A program made the position numbers and the translations under genes. Positions 1 through 8,644 of a DNA stretch of 64,000 nt are shown piece after piece. The number at the start of each line of letters is the position of its first letter. Positions within the stretch are counted from its first letter, which is position 1. The notes below the pieces were generated by a model that worked only from the letters and a program-made list of their open reading frames with translations, ran no database searches and was not told the DNA's origin. The stretch comes from Rhodothermales bacterium (lineage in GTDB: Bacteria; Bacteroidota; Rhodothermia; Rhodothermales; Bin80): contig JAJECE010000011.1 of assembly GCA_022822185.1 (NCBI GenBank), forward strand, positions 21,006 to 85,005, read 5' to 3'.

Positions 1-882
1 GCGCTTTAATCCGCAAAGCGGACTGCCAGCATTGATAACTCATCGCTTTCAGGATCCCGAATGATTCAGACGTTTGTGGGCCAATGGTTTGCCAGCACTG
101 CTACGTTCACGAATTCCGAGCCGACAATAACTCCACAATTTTTGCCTCGTCGCAAACCGATCCGGCGTTTGGATGAACGCACTGAACACATGAGCACCTA
201 AAACGCCGATACCAGGGACACGCTGAAATTTCTTGATCTCCGGATAGCGCCGCCCCAATTTAACCATCGCATCATGCGATTCTTCCCGGAGTCGACCCGC
301 ATCATCCAGACGTTCGTAGAGGCACTCCATCATCTTCCGGCGAGCCTTCGTCGGCAACTGATCCAGATAACCACCACGATGCTGCTTACTGAACACCTCT
401 GTCCCGGTCATATCAACCACCCCCGCCTGATGATATTTGGCCTTGATCTGCCGTTTCAGTTTGGCAGGATCATCTCGGAAAGACAAATGCTGTTGCACCG
501 TAATCTTGAAGTCCGCTTGGTGCATATCATCGCTGTGATAAACCGGAACCAATTCCCCCATTCGAAGAAGCCGACAGAGATTGAACGCATCCGAAAAATC
601 ATCCTTGTTCCCTCCGCGACTGATCAGCGAATTGTGCCGGGGATCACATACGATTCATTCGCTCACATAGGGCCGAAGAGAGCCGGCGATCCAGCCCGCC
701 AGGGAAGATTCTTCCACGGCTAAAAGTTTCCTGCGAACCCGGATTGAGGTAACTTAGTGAATCAGACCCGACTCTGATGTCTTGAATTCCTTGCTGGTTA
801 TGAGCTGGCCTTCCATATCCATGACCGCCAGAACGCAGGTCCGAGTGTGGGCATCCAGCCCCAGATAAACAGTTTCGTGCAT
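1..882 (-). pseudogene. IS110-family transposase, decayed and cut by window edge
   Basis: Reading from an ATG at 882, the frame opens with MHETVYLGLDAHTRTCVLAV, the DEDD RuvC-like start of IS110 transposases (LGLDAH carries the first catalytic Asp). It continues through SRGGNKDDFSDAFNLCRLL (second acidic motif) to the C-terminal transposase_20 region KFQRVPGIGVLGAHVFSAFI and the conserved CRLGIRERSSAGKPL. Two in-frame stops interrupt it: TAA at 754-756 and TGA at 655-657. Near position 50-58 the frame also shifts, because the expected continuation (LKAMSYQCWQSALRIK) lies in another frame. At least three lesions make it a dead element. The rest of the 3' end lies beyond the window. The catalytic chemistry is known for the family; the inactivity is read directly from the sequence. 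Confidence 0.85.
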
Positions 883-914
883 GGGAATAAAGAGTTGATA
901 TATGATGATGAACG

Positions 915-942
915 ATACGAAAACGCGCCCCTCTTTTCGTAT
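915..942 (+). other. Perfect 9-bp hairpin upstream of the intron RT
   Basis: ATACGAAAA (915-923) pairs perfectly with TTTTCGTAT (934-942) around a 10-nt loop. It lies 11 bp before the RT start codon. It may be a remnant of an intron RNA stem or a translation-control hairpin; no function can be assigned. Confidence 0.4.
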
Positions 943-953
943 AACCTCTTACC

Positions 954-2283
954 ATGCAGCGTAAGGCAACGAAGCAACCAAACGGGAGGACTTCGGCGCA
1001 AAACGCAAAGCCGTTTCCGGTGACCAAACGGCAAGTTTGGGACGCATGGAAACGTGTAAAGGCGAATCAGGGAGGGGCAGGGATTGATGACCAAATGATC
1101 GCAGAATTTGAGGAAAATCTTGCAGACAATCTCTACAAGATCTGGAATCGGATGGCGTCGGGGAGTTATCATCCAAAGCCGGTTCGGCGGGTGAATATTC
1201 CAAAGTCAAGCGGAGGCGTTCGACCGCTGGGGATCCCCACCGTGTCCGACCGGGTAGCACAGATGGTGGTGAAGCAGGTACTGGAACCGATCTTGGAACA
1301 GGTATTCCATTCCGATTCGTATGGATATCGGCCGAAGAAATCGGCCCACGACGCGATTCAGCGCACACGTACGCGTTGCTGGCAGCGGGCGTGGGTTCTG
1401 GACATGGATATCAAGGCATACTTTGATACAATTGACCACGACCTTTTGATGAAAGCGGTCCGCAAGCACACAGGGCAGAAGTGGGTACTCTTATATATAG
1501 AGCGCTGGCTGAAAGCTCCGGTGGTGCATCCAGACGGACGGACGGGAAGAGGCCCGGACGGTCGGCACCCCGCAAGGTGGGGTGATCAGTCCATTACTGG
1601 CGAATCTGTTTCTGCATTATGCATTTGATCGTTGGATGGAGCTCAACGCTCCAGCCATTCCGTTCGAGCGTTATGCGGATGACATGGTGTGCCACTGCAC
1701 GAGTGAGGCACAGGCGGAAGATCTCTGGAGGGTACTCCAGGAACGATTTTCGGCCTGTCACCTAACCTTACACCCGGATAAAACCCGGATCGTATACTGC
1801 AAACAAGACGGTCGGGAGGGCACATATCCTGAAGTGTCGTTTGACTTTCTGGAGTACACGTTTCGGCCTCGCATGATCAAGAGTCGCGTGGGCAGGATTT
1901 TTACTGGGTTTAATCCGGCGGTCAGTCGGAAGGCGGCGAACGCCATACGGGAGACCATTCGCAGTTGGGAGTTGGCTCGTCTGAGTCCTCTGTCCATGGA
2001 ATCTATCGCGGGCAGGATAAATGCCACGGTACGCGGATGGATTGATTACTATGGCGCATTTTTCAAATCGGAGTTGAAACGGGTGTTTCGAAGTATAGAT
2101 GAACATCTGATCCGATGGATGATGCGCAAGTACAAACACTTCCGTGGGCATTGGCACCGGTCATGGCGGTGGTTAAGGAGGATTGCTCGACAAAATTCCG
2201 GTCTATTTGTGCACTGGGAATTCCTTTATGGTTTACCTTTATTCAATATCCAACGGCTGCATGGTAAGAGCCGTGTGAGTTGA
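954..2283 (+). pseudogene. ltrA: Group II intron reverse transcriptase/maturase, frameshifted (copy 1)
   Basis: The product is an LtrA-like reverse transcriptase and maturase that would splice and mobilise its host intron. Visible blocks are VTKRQVWDAWKRVKANQGGAG at the N-terminus, RT motifs SSGGVRPLGIPTVSDRVAQ and DSYGYRPKKSAHDAI, the catalytic FERYADDMVCHC, then domain X (GWIDYYGAFFKSELKRVF) and WMMRKYKHFRGHW. There is no HNH endonuclease domain. A 4-bp tandem duplication of GACG around 1533-1544, absent from the second copy at the right end of the window, shifts the frame between the DGR and TVGTPQGG blocks and splits the gene into two open frames (954-1628 and about 1582-2283). The stop codon lies inside domain V. 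Only 71 bp separate it from the IS110 start codon, so the 5' intron RNA domains appear to be missing. Probably inactive. Confidence 0.9.
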
Positions 2284-2341
2284 GAGGCTCACGCACGGTT
2301 CTGTGAGAGCCGGAGGGTGAAATTCCCTCCGGCTACTTGAC
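2268..2341 (+). ncRNA. Group II intron domains V and VI with 3' splice end (copy 1)
   Basis: Positions 2268-2301 match the 34-nt domain V pattern: GAGCCGUGUG closes with CGCACGGUUC, and AGUU/AGGCU sits between. Domain VI follows as a hairpin, AGCCGGAGGG (2308-2317) with TCCCTCCGGCT (2323-2333). The intron ends in CTACTTGAC at 2341. The boundary is supported because the second copy (62811-62884 minus) is near identical up to the same GAC and then diverges. The domain VI stem shows a compensatory change between copies (A-T here, G-C there), so RNA pairing has been selected. Confidence 0.8.
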
Positions 2342-2389
2342 ATTCCCAAATCTTCTGATAATAATGGCGACTGCCATCTGCCCATTCGG

Positions 2390-2397
2390 TATATTTG
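2390..2397 (+). promoter_or_regulatory. Possible Bacteroidota -7 promoter element before aspS
   Basis: TATATTTG matches the TAnnTTTG -7 consensus of the Bacteroidota primary sigma factor and lies 44 bp before the aspS ATG. No clear TTG -33 element is visible at the expected distance, so this is a weak call. Confidence 0.35.
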
Positions 2398-2440
2398 CCG
2401 GTTGTGCTTGTGGCAGTGACCGAAAATATACTGAATAACG

Positions 2441-4270
2441 ATGTCTAGCTTTTCTGAGAATACTACAAATCAGCATCCAGATCGAACCCATACCTGCGGC
2501 GAACTCTCGGAGTTCCACCTAGGTGAGCAAGTTGTCCTGAAAGGATGGGTGGATACACGACGTGATTTGGGAGGGGTTATTTTCATTGACCTCCGGGATC
2601 GCTATGGTCTGACACAAATTGTATTCTCACCACAGGATAATCCCGCTGCACATGAACTTGCAGACCGCCTGCGCAGCGAGTATGTGATCTCCATTACGGG
2701 AACGGTATCCTTGCGCTCAGAAGAAACAATAAACCCCAAATTGGCAACAGGAAAGATTGAGGTGCGGGTGACGAGCCTCCTTATTCTTGCCGAATCCGAA
2801 CCTCCGCCATTTTCAATTTCCAGCCATACGCAAAAGGCGAAGCTGGCCTCTGAAGATCTGCGCCTGAAGTACCGCTATCTTGATCTCAGGAGACCCGATT
2901 TACTCAACAAAATGATCCTGCGGCATCAGGTATATCAGGGGATTCACCGCTATTTTGATGCAGAGGGCTTCCTTGAAGTGGAAACTCCAACCCTCATGAA
3001 ATCAACCCCCGAAGGGGCTCGTGACTATCTGGTTCCAAGTCGAGTGCATCCGGGATCTTTCTATGCCCTTCCGCAGAGTCCACAGACCTATAAGCAGTTA
3101 TTGATGATTGGAGGACTGGACAAATATGTTCAGATCGTAAAATGCTTCCGGGATGAAGATCTCCGTGCGGACCGGCAACCAGAATTCACTCAGATTGATG
3201 TAGAGATGGCCTTCGCAACCGAAGAGGCGATCTATTCCCTGACCGAAGGGCTGATGGTCATGCTCTGGGAGGAGGTGCTCGGAGTTACGATCCCGACCCC
3301 CTTTCCACGCCTGACCTATCAGGATGCACTCTGGAAATACGGCTCGGATAAGCCAGACCTCCGGTTTGATCTTCCGATATGTAATCTCAGTTCTACCTTT
3401 GAGAATTCGGGATTCCGTGTATTTGATCAGGCACTCTCGGCAGGGGGATCGGTATTGGGACTGGTCATTCCTGGATTTGGCGATAAAGGACGAGGCTACA
3501 TGGATCGTCTGGACAAAACCGTGGTGCGTAAACAAATCGGAGCCGGTGGGCTGATTCATGTGCGGATCCCCTCCGACGGCACCCCACCTAACTGCTCGGT
3601 AAAAGCGCATGTACTTCCCGATGAATTTGTCACCGGGGCAATCCAGTCATCCGGGGCTGACACCGGCGATCTCCTGCTCGTTCTGTGCGGTAAATGGCCC
3701 ACTGTGCAGGAGCAGATGGGAACCCTGCGCCTGCATATGGCCCGTGAACTTGGCAGCATTGATGAACGCGCATGGACGTTTGCATGGATTACTGAATTCC
3801 CGCTCCTGCAATGGGATGAACGCGAAAAACGCTATTCCGCCATGCATCATCCGTTTACCTCCCCAAGAACAGAGGATCTGGAGTTACTCCAACATGATCC
3901 CGCACATGTTCGGGCCCGCGCCTATGATATCGTGCTCAATGGCATGGAGATCGGTGGAGGCTCCATTCGTATCCATGACAAAAACGTTCAAAAGCAAATG
4001 TTTGATGTGCTGGGAATTCCCGAAAAGGAGAGTCAAGAACGGTTTGGATTCTTATTGAACGCCCTGCGTTACGGTGCGCCGCCGCACGGGGGCATCGCAA
4101 TGGGATTGGACCGGATTGTCATGCTGCTCTCCAGATCCACATCGCTTCGGGATGTAATTGCATTTCCGAAGACACAGAGTGCACAGGAACCCATGTCCGG
4201 CACCCCCTCAACGGTGGAGCCGGATCGCCTTCAGGAGTTAAACATTCAGTCCATCCCGAAGTCCGAATGA
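2441..4270 (+). CDS. aspS: Aspartyl-tRNA synthetase
   Basis: A class II aminoacyl-tRNA synthetase of 609 aa that charges tRNA-Asp with aspartate in the cytoplasm. Its length fits the bacterial type. An N-terminal OB-fold anticodon-binding domain (about residues 15-115, [20 protein letters not shown]) is followed by the catalytic core with motif 2 ([18 protein letters not shown], about 233-250). The bacterial GAD insertion occupies roughly 300-420, and motif 3 is [14 protein letters not shown] near 560. The ATG at 2441 gives the expected N-terminus. Its stop overlaps the next start (ATGA at 4267-4270), so the two are probably one transcript. Typical core gene with no anomalies. It begins just 100 bp after the group II intron end. 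Confidence 0.97.
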   Translation: MSSFSENTTNQHPDRTHTCGELSEFHLGEQVVLKGWVDTRRDLGGVIFIDLRDRYGLTQIVFSPQDNPAAHELADRLRSEYVISITGTVSLRSEETINPKLATGKIEVRVTSLLILAESEPPPFSISSHTQKAKLASEDLRLKYRYLDLRRPDLLNKMILRHQVYQGIHRYFDAEGFLEVETPTLMKSTPEGARDYLVPSRVHPGSFYALPQSPQTYKQLLMIGGLDKYVQIVKCFRDEDLRADRQPEFTQIDVEMAFATEEAIYSLTEGLMVMLWEEVLGVTIPTPFPRLTYQDALWKYGSDKPDLRFDLPICNLSSTFENSGFRVFDQALSAGGSVLGLVIPGFGDKGRGYMDRLDKTVVRKQIGAGGLIHVRIPSDGTPPNCSVKAHVLPDEFVTGAIQSSGADTGDLLLVLCGKWPTVQEQMGTLRLHMARELGSIDERAWTFAWITEFPLLQWDEREKRYSAMHHPFTSPRTEDLELLQHDPAHVRARAYDIVLNGMEIGGGSIRIHDKNVQKQMFDVLGIPEKESQERFGFLLNALRYGAPPHGGIAMGLDRIVMLLSRSTSLRDVIAFPKTQSAQEPMSGTPSTVEPDRLQELNIQSIPKSE

Positions 4271-4668
4271 CCGATGCCTATGCGGCGTTGTTGCAAGACC
4301 AGTTCCCGTGGGATCGCTGGGAAAGATTAATTCTCTCCGAGGGAGTCCTGCTGGACCGCCCCACAAAAACCCCCCATCCGCGGTATCCCGAAATTATTTA
4401 CCCGATGGATTACGGGTTCATCCGCAATACGACAAGTTCCGACGGGGCCGAAGTGGATGTATTTGTGGGCTCTGGCCGAGAGCGGCTAGTCGGGTTGATC
4501 CTTACACATGATTATCGTCAGGGAGACCGGGAACTCAAATTCCTCTGGCGCTGCCTCCCTTCCGAGATCTATCTGGCGCATGGATTCATCAATTTCGATC
4601 CTTCAAAGTTGAAGGGACAACTGATCCTTCGTTTCCCCATGCAAACACTCTGGGAGATACAGGGTTAA
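4267..4668 (+). CDS. Inorganic pyrophosphatase-like protein, altered active site
   Basis: A 133-aa protein resembling soluble family I inorganic pyrophosphatase: [16 protein letters not shown] followed by [14 protein letters not shown] corresponds to the family's YPxxYGFI and DGDPxDVLV signatures. The middle aspartate of the DxDPxD metal/catalytic motif (Asp67 in the E. coli enzyme, the proposed general base) is alanine here, while the flanking Asp residues are kept. The protein is also shorter than usual (about 175 aa) and ends soon after the region of the distal metal ligands (QGDRELKF). It overlaps aspS by 4 bp, which suggests translational coupling; a link to pyrophosphate released by aminoacylation is tempting but only inference. 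It could be a divergent hydrolase or a non-catalytic paralogue. Confidence 0.75.
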   Translation: MTDAYAALLQDQFPWDRWERLILSEGVLLDRPTKTPHPRYPEIIYPMDYGFIRNTTSSDGAEVDVFVGSGRERLVGLILTHDYRQGDRELKFLWRCLPSEIYLAHGFINFDPSKLKGQLILRFPMQTLWEIQG

Positions 4669-4726
4669 AGAACACTTGTTCGGAAGGTTTGCCGTAGATT
4701 GGCAGACTGCCAGTTCTCTACATTCT

Positions 4727-5129
4727 GATCCCGTAGCTCAGTTGGAAGAGCATCTGACTTTAAGTCATGGAGCCTTATACAGGAAACTGTGTGAGTGGAG
4801 GCTGCTGTATGCTGGAACGCCCTAAAGCCGTCGCTACGTCGTCACACGTAAAAATGCGGCGGATAGATGGGTAATCAGCAGGCAACCTTGAATTGGGCAA
4901 TCCAGTCATTTCCCTTTGACCGTGCCGGGTCACAGGGAATCATCCTGTGCCCTGTTCCGCATTGTGCGGATTCAAGAGAGCCCTCAGAGGCCATACGCAG
5001 CCCACCCCACCCCTTACATGGAAGGGTGAAGAGATGGTCCAGACCACAACATACATGTTGATGGCCGGTGAAAGCCGGTGTGGTAGGTTAATCAGAGGGT
5101 CCCAGGTTCGAGCCCTGGCGGGATCACCA
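4727..5129 (+). tRNA. trnK: tRNA-Lys(UUU), interrupted by a group I intron
   Basis: The exons are 4727-4760 and 5088-5129. Joined, they give a 76-nt tRNA: acceptor GATCCCG/CGGGATC, D arm GCTC-AGTTGGAAG-AGC, anticodon stem TCTGA/TCAGA, loop CTTTTAA with anticodon TTT, T arm CCAGG-TTCGAGC-CCTGG, and an encoded ACCA end. The sequence TGACTTTTAATCA around the anticodon matches bacterial tRNA-Lys closely. The break lies between U34 and U35, inside the anticodon. Lysine codons AAA/AAG would depend on splicing unless another tRNA-Lys gene exists elsewhere. It is followed after 3 nt by tRNA-Leu. Confidence 0.92.
4761..5087 (+). ncRNA. Group I intron (IC3-like) in tRNA-Lys
   Basis: A 327-nt self-splicing-type intron. 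The 5' exon ends in U (CTT) and the intron ends in G at 5087, as required. P1 forms between exon CUU and GAG at 4771-4773 (the U-G pair at the splice site). P2 ends in ACAG-GAAA-CTGT (4779-4790). P4 is TGCTG (4810-4814) with CAGCA (4876-4880). P7 is GGCCAT (4989-4994) with ATGGTC (5034-5039), inside the R-like CAGAGGCCATACG and S-like AAGAGATGGTCC elements. P8 includes CCCTT/AAGGG. The start, TGGAGCCTTA followed by GAGTGGAGGC, closely resembles the cyanobacterial tRNA-Leu(UAA) intron. No homing endonuclease is encoded. Confidence 0.88.
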
Positions 5130-5132
5130 TCA

Positions 5133-5219
5133 GCCCGGGTGGCGGAATAGGTAGACGCGCTGTCTTGAGGGGGCAGTGCCCTTACGGGCGTGCTGGTTCG
5201 ATTCCAGTCCCGGGCACCA
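5133..5219 (+). tRNA. trnL: tRNA-Leu(GAG)
   Basis: An 87-nt class II tRNA with acceptor GCCCGGG/CCCGGGC and D arm GGCGGAATAGGTAGACGC. The anticodon stem CTGTC/GGCAG closes the loop TTGAGGG, giving anticodon GAG. The long variable arm is TGCCCTTACGGGCG, the T arm is GCTGG-TTCGATT-CCAGT, and CCA is encoded. It probably shares a transcript with the upstream tRNA-Lys. It reads CUC/CUU leucine codons. Confidence 0.95.
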
Positions 5220-5237
5220 ACTGGATCAGTTTTTTTT
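5219..5237 (+). terminator. Rho-independent terminator after the tRNA genes
   Basis: AACTG-GAT-CAGTT forms a short 5-bp hairpin that runs directly into a T8 tract (5230-5237) right after the tRNA-Leu CCA end. The stem is short and of modest strength, but the position is right. Confidence 0.5.
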
Positions 5238-5373
5238 CGACATAAGTGCGAAAGAACCGATTCGTCCAGACCGTTATGATCAGATATCGACCTTCCCTCA
5301 CTTGAATTCTCCGTCCATGGACTGATGTACAAACCATCCTGCACATCCCGCCCCGTAACGATTCTCTGTAATC

Positions 5374-5763
5374 ATGGAGAATAACCTGACTCAACCTTCA
5401 TTCATTCCGGAACACGACAAGCCGAAATCTCCCGGGATCCGAATGAACTTTGATAACACGGTCTCAGTCTACATGATCGTGGCGCAGGAGATGAGCTTTG
5501 TTGAAGCGGCACAGGAAGCATTCCGGATGGTCAAAAATGCCCAGGCCCGATTCCCCGACTGGCCAAGATGTTTCTACCTTGATATTGAGGGACACAAAAT
5601 GGCAGACCTGTCTTATGAGGAAGAATGGATTGAATTTCAGCAGGAATTCTGGTTCTCAACGCTTGCACATTTTCTGACCAGTTTTGACCTCCCGCTGACC
5701 GGCCCGCTGCTGAACCCCAATCCACAACGAAATGATCTGCCTGATTCGCTGGCCATCCAATAA
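5374..5763 (+). CDS. Hypothetical protein (129 aa)
   Basis: I do not recognise this family. The acidic 129-aa product has no signal peptide or membrane segment. The middle (residues 25-75) is predicted alpha/beta, starting MNFDNTVSVYMIVAQEMSFV, then an amphipathic helix EAAQEAFRMVKNAQ and the strand CFYLDIEGHK. The C-terminus is proline-rich (LTGPLLNPNPQRND). The ATG at 5374 is the first in frame, and codon use resembles the flanking core genes, so it is likely a real lineage-specific gene. It stands alone between the tRNA genes and the membrane protein at 5927. Confidence 0.6.
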   Translation: MENNLTQPSFIPEHDKPKSPGIRMNFDNTVSVYMIVAQEMSFVEAAQEAFRMVKNAQARFPDWPRCFYLDIEGHKMADLSYEEEWIEFQQEFWFSTLAHFLTSFDLPLTGPLLNPNPQRNDLPDSLAIQ

Positions 5764-5926
5764 CCGCATCCAACAACATCCATATCCGTTCCGATATGGA
5801 TGAAAAAATATTCTGCATTGTATCTTACGGAAGTTATCCTGTCTGAAATGAAGCAATCTGCTCAGCGCTTTGTATTTTTGATGCTGTCTATGACATTCAT
5901 CATCCTGTAACATGTTATTCTAACGA

Positions 5927-7192
5927 TTGCGTATGTTGCGAATCACCTTTACCATTTTAGCCATCGTGGCGTCGGCTGTCACACTCATGACCAACTCCGT
6001 TGGGATGAATGAGTGGTGGAAATACATCCCTATGGCCGGGCTCATCCTTATCTCATTGATCCTGTGGATTTCGGTCCCTTCTTCCAGACGTCGTCCGAAG
6101 CCAAAAACTTCAGATTCAGAGCTTCAGGATCTGAACAAAGAAGAATCCCTAGCCGATCTAGGAATCCTGGATATTCGACCGGTAAGTTCGGACAATCCAC
6201 CCGTTGACACCAAAGAATCGCTTCCGGCCCATAGAACTCCGGGAGCGACTGCAGATCCATCTGAACCCGTTCAATTGAGCCTGATTGCAGAAACTTCCCC
6301 TCCAGACACTGGAGACACACACATCTTTCCTGAGAGTAGTGATCCACTTGACAAGCACACGCTGATTCCAGTATTGCAGGGCTTTCGTGCCGCACTTGAC
6401 GCACATGCAGTCGGAATTATTCATGCTGTTTCGAAGGACTCTAATTATGAAGTTTACGGGACTGCAGGCTTTGACTGGATTCGATCACGCGGGGAATCCT
6501 TTGTTCTGAAATATGATCTTCTGGCCGAATCTGAAACCACGGCAATTCACCCGGTCGGTTCTAGAGGCCTGCAATCCAATCACCTCACCTACAGTCGAAA
6601 GCCGGCAAGTATTACCTCCATCGGGGTGACCCGTATCGGGCTGACGGGTAAATTGCTGCTTGTTGATACCATCCACAAGAATGGACTCTTCCATCCCCGT
6701 GCAAAAGAATTACTCGAAAATTTTGGCCAAACACTGAGTCTGCTGTTCTACAGGGAAGATCCAAATCGTCCCCGGTATGAGATTATTTACGAAGAAATGA
6801 TGACGGCACGATCCGAGGAAAAAGATCTTGCACTCGCCCTTGTGATTCCTCAAAGATCGGAGCCCCTTACCCGAATGTACGCAGATTTACTGGATGACAT
6901 CGAAAAAACATTCTTCGAATGCTTAATTCGTGCGGATCCAGACAGCCGCGTGGTCAAATTCGGCGAACTTCTCTTTGGTGTGTTTAAGGATTGCAGTCAG
7001 GATGGACTGGAAGTCTGGCAGCAGACGGTTCAAAATGAGATTGCCCAACAGGGAGGCTTACTCACTGGAGGCGCCTTCATTGGGGCGGTTATGATGGCCG
7101 ATAAGCATCAGACCGCAGATCATCTCCGGGACGATGCCAAACGCGCACTGGTCAAGGCGTATCAGGGACCGGCGGATATGGTGATCGCTTAG
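5927..7192 (+). CDS. Membrane-anchored protein with possible GAF-like domain
   Basis: A 421-aa protein of unknown function. Two hydrophobic segments lie at the N-terminus (about residues 4-21, ITFTILAIVASAVTLM, and 34-51, IPMAGLILISLILWISV). A charged, low-complexity linker (about 55-140) follows, then a soluble domain beginning LIPVLQGFRAALDAHAVGI. The alternation of strands, the RGLQSNHLTYSRKPASI stretch and the HPRAKELLENFGQTLSLLFYR helix resemble a GAF sensory fold, but this is a resemblance and not a proven assignment. The start is TTG at 5927, or ATG at 5933. It converges with pcm, overlapping by 4 bp at the stops. Confidence 0.65.
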   Translation: MRMLRITFTILAIVASAVTLMTNSVGMNEWWKYIPMAGLILISLILWISVPSSRRRPKPKTSDSELQDLNKEESLADLGILDIRPVSSDNPPVDTKESLPAHRTPGATADPSEPVQLSLIAETSPPDTGDTHIFPESSDPLDKHTLIPVLQGFRAALDAHAVGIIHAVSKDSNYEVYGTAGFDWIRSRGESFVLKYDLLAESETTAIHPVGSRGLQSNHLTYSRKPASITSIGVTRIGLTGKLLLVDTIHKNGLFHPRAKELLENFGQTLSLLFYREDPNRPRYEIIYEEMMTARSEEKDLALALVIPQRSEPLTRMYADLLDDIEKTFFECLIRADPDSRVVKFGELLFGVFKDCSQDGLEVWQQTVQNEIAQQGGLLTGGAFIGAVMMADKHQTADHLRDDAKRALVKAYQGPADMVIA

Positions 7193-7875
7193 CCGCTTAC
7201 CAACGGAACAAACGAAAATGCTCCGCTCTTACTGGATTCATACGAATCCTGGCCAGTCCGGACCACCCTGGTCATCTGCTGCCCATACCGGTCCCCCACC
7301 GGCACAACCAGCCGCCCGCCCTGCTTGGTTCCATCGGGCTCCTGGAGCTGCTTGAGGAGCATCTGTGGAATTTCCATTGTGCCAGCCGTCACAATAATCC
7401 CGTCAAATGGCGCGAGGCTCGGCCATCCTTTCGTTCCATCTCCCACACGCAGTAAGGCCCGGTAATTCAGTTCTTCCAATACTGATTTTGCCCGTTCATG
7501 CAATTCTCGATGTCGCTCAATAGAATAGACCTTAACCCCCATTGCACAAAGTATCGCCGCCTGATAGCCACTGCCGGTGCCAATCTCTAAAATCGAATCT
7601 CCCGGCTTTGTATCCAGCAGCATTGTCTGAAATGCAACCGTTGAGGGTTGAGAAATCGTCTGTCGCAAACCGATGGGCAATGGACGATCCTCATAGGCAC
7701 GGTGCTGCAGCCCCTGCTCAATAAAACATTCCCGTTTGACACGCCCAATGGCCTCCAGAACACGCTCGTCGGTGATCCCTCTGGCGCGAACGATCTCGAC
7801 CAGTTGTGCCCTCCTTCGGGTATAAACTCCGCCTGACTTCGCCATATTGATTTTTTTGCTGTTAACCCAGTCCAC
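7189..7875 (-). CDS. pcm: Protein-L-isoaspartate O-methyltransferase
   Basis: A SAM-dependent cytosolic repair enzyme of up to 228 aa that methylates isoaspartyl residues in damaged proteins. Signature blocks are ECFIEQGLQHRAYEDRPLPI, GLRQTISQPSTVAFQ (substrate loop), motif I ILEIGTGSGYQAAIL (about 95-109) and PFDGIIVTAGTMEIP. The start at 7875 overlaps cdaA by 14 bp; an internal ATG at 7845 (MAKSGGVYTRR) would remove ten atypical residues and is a likely alternative. It is the last gene of a folP-cdaA-pcm run. Confidence 0.95.
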   Translation of the reverse strand: MDWVNSKKINMAKSGGVYTRRRAQLVEIVRARGITDERVLEAIGRVKRECFIEQGLQHRAYEDRPLPIGLRQTISQPSTVAFQTMLLDTKPGDSILEIGTGSGYQAAILCAMGVKVYSIERHRELHERAKSVLEELNYRALLRVGDGTKGWPSLAPFDGIIVTAGTMEIPQMLLKQLQEPDGTKQGGRLVVPVGDRYGQQMTRVVRTGQDSYESSKSGAFSFVPLVSG

Positions 7876-8644
7876 CTGGAGATGACCTTGTACTCATCGC
7901 CTCGGACAATTGACTTTTCAGTTCCTCTATGGTGAGTCCGGAAACCATCACTCCCTGCTCTGCAACGGAAATTTTTCCCGTTTCCTCGGACACCACGACG
8001 ACAAATGCATCGGTCTCTTCGGTGAGTCCAACCGCCGCCCGGTGTCTGGTTCCGAACTGCATTCCCAGACGCTTACTGCGGGAAACAGGCAGGATGCAGC
8101 GTACGGCCTCAATACGGTTATCCGAAATAATCACGGCACCATCATGCAGTGGACTGCTCGTATGAAAAATAGACACCAAAAGGTTTCGGCTGATTACCGC
8201 CTGTAAAGACTCGCCCGTTTCCACATAACTCCGCAGTCCATTCGTCCGCTTGAATGCAATCAAAGCCCCCATCCGCTGCTGACTCATCGTGTCAATTGCA
8301 GCAACGATTTCATGGATCACCTGCCTGTTTCCCACCGGCGCAAGGAGCCGGCGCAAAAGCGGGGTTTGTCCCAGAAAAATGAGGACCCGCCGAATCTCCG
8401 GCTGAAAGACAATGATCACGGCCAGCACGTAGATGTCACTGAGCGCCGAAAACATGGACTGCAACACCTTCATGTCGGTCACCTGAACCAGAAACTGGAT
8501 AAACAGAAGACCCAGCAACCCCCCAAACAGCGACACTGCCAGCGTACCCCGCATTGTGATATAGAGCCGGTAGAAGACCAGCGCAACCAGCAGGATCTCA
8601 AACAGATCGATCAACCGCACCGGAATGATGCCAAAAAGATTCAT
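7862..8644 (-). CDS. cdaA: Diadenylate cyclase (c-di-AMP synthase)
   Basis: A 260-aa membrane-bound cyclase that makes c-di-AMP from two ATP. Three hydrophobic segments occupy about residues 8-95 (LIDLFEILLVALVFYRLYI, LFGGLLGLLFIQFLVQV, IYVLAVIIVFQPEI). The DAC domain follows, with the catalytic LHDGAVIISDNRIEA (about 167) and GTRHRAAVG (about 198) motifs. It overlaps folP by 4 bp (8641-8644). The folP-cdaA neighbourhood is common in Bacteroidota. No cdaR partner is seen here. Function is confident from both motifs. Confidence 0.95.
   Translation of the reverse strand: MNLFGIIPVRLIDLFEILLVALVFYRLYITMRGTLAVSLFGGLLGLLFIQFLVQVTDMKVLQSMFSALSDIYVLAVIIVFQPEIRRVLIFLGQTPLLRRLLAPVGNRQVIHEIVAAIDTMSQQRMGALIAFKRTNGLRSYVETGESLQAVISRNLLVSIFHTSSPLHDGAVIISDNRIEAVRCILPVSRSKRLGMQFGTRHRAAVGLTEETDAFVVVVSEETGKISVAEQGVMVSGLTIEELKSQLSEAMSTRSSPGGLG

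Noticed and set aside
883..953. 5' end of group II intron copy 1
   Set aside because: No GTGYG-type start and not enough room for domains I-III between IS110 and the RT; treated as 5' truncated.
4940..5344. Minus-strand ORF across the tRNA-Lys exon and tRNA-Leu
   Set aside because: Its translation is the common artefact produced by reading tRNA genes backwards; the region is fully explained by tRNAs and the intron.
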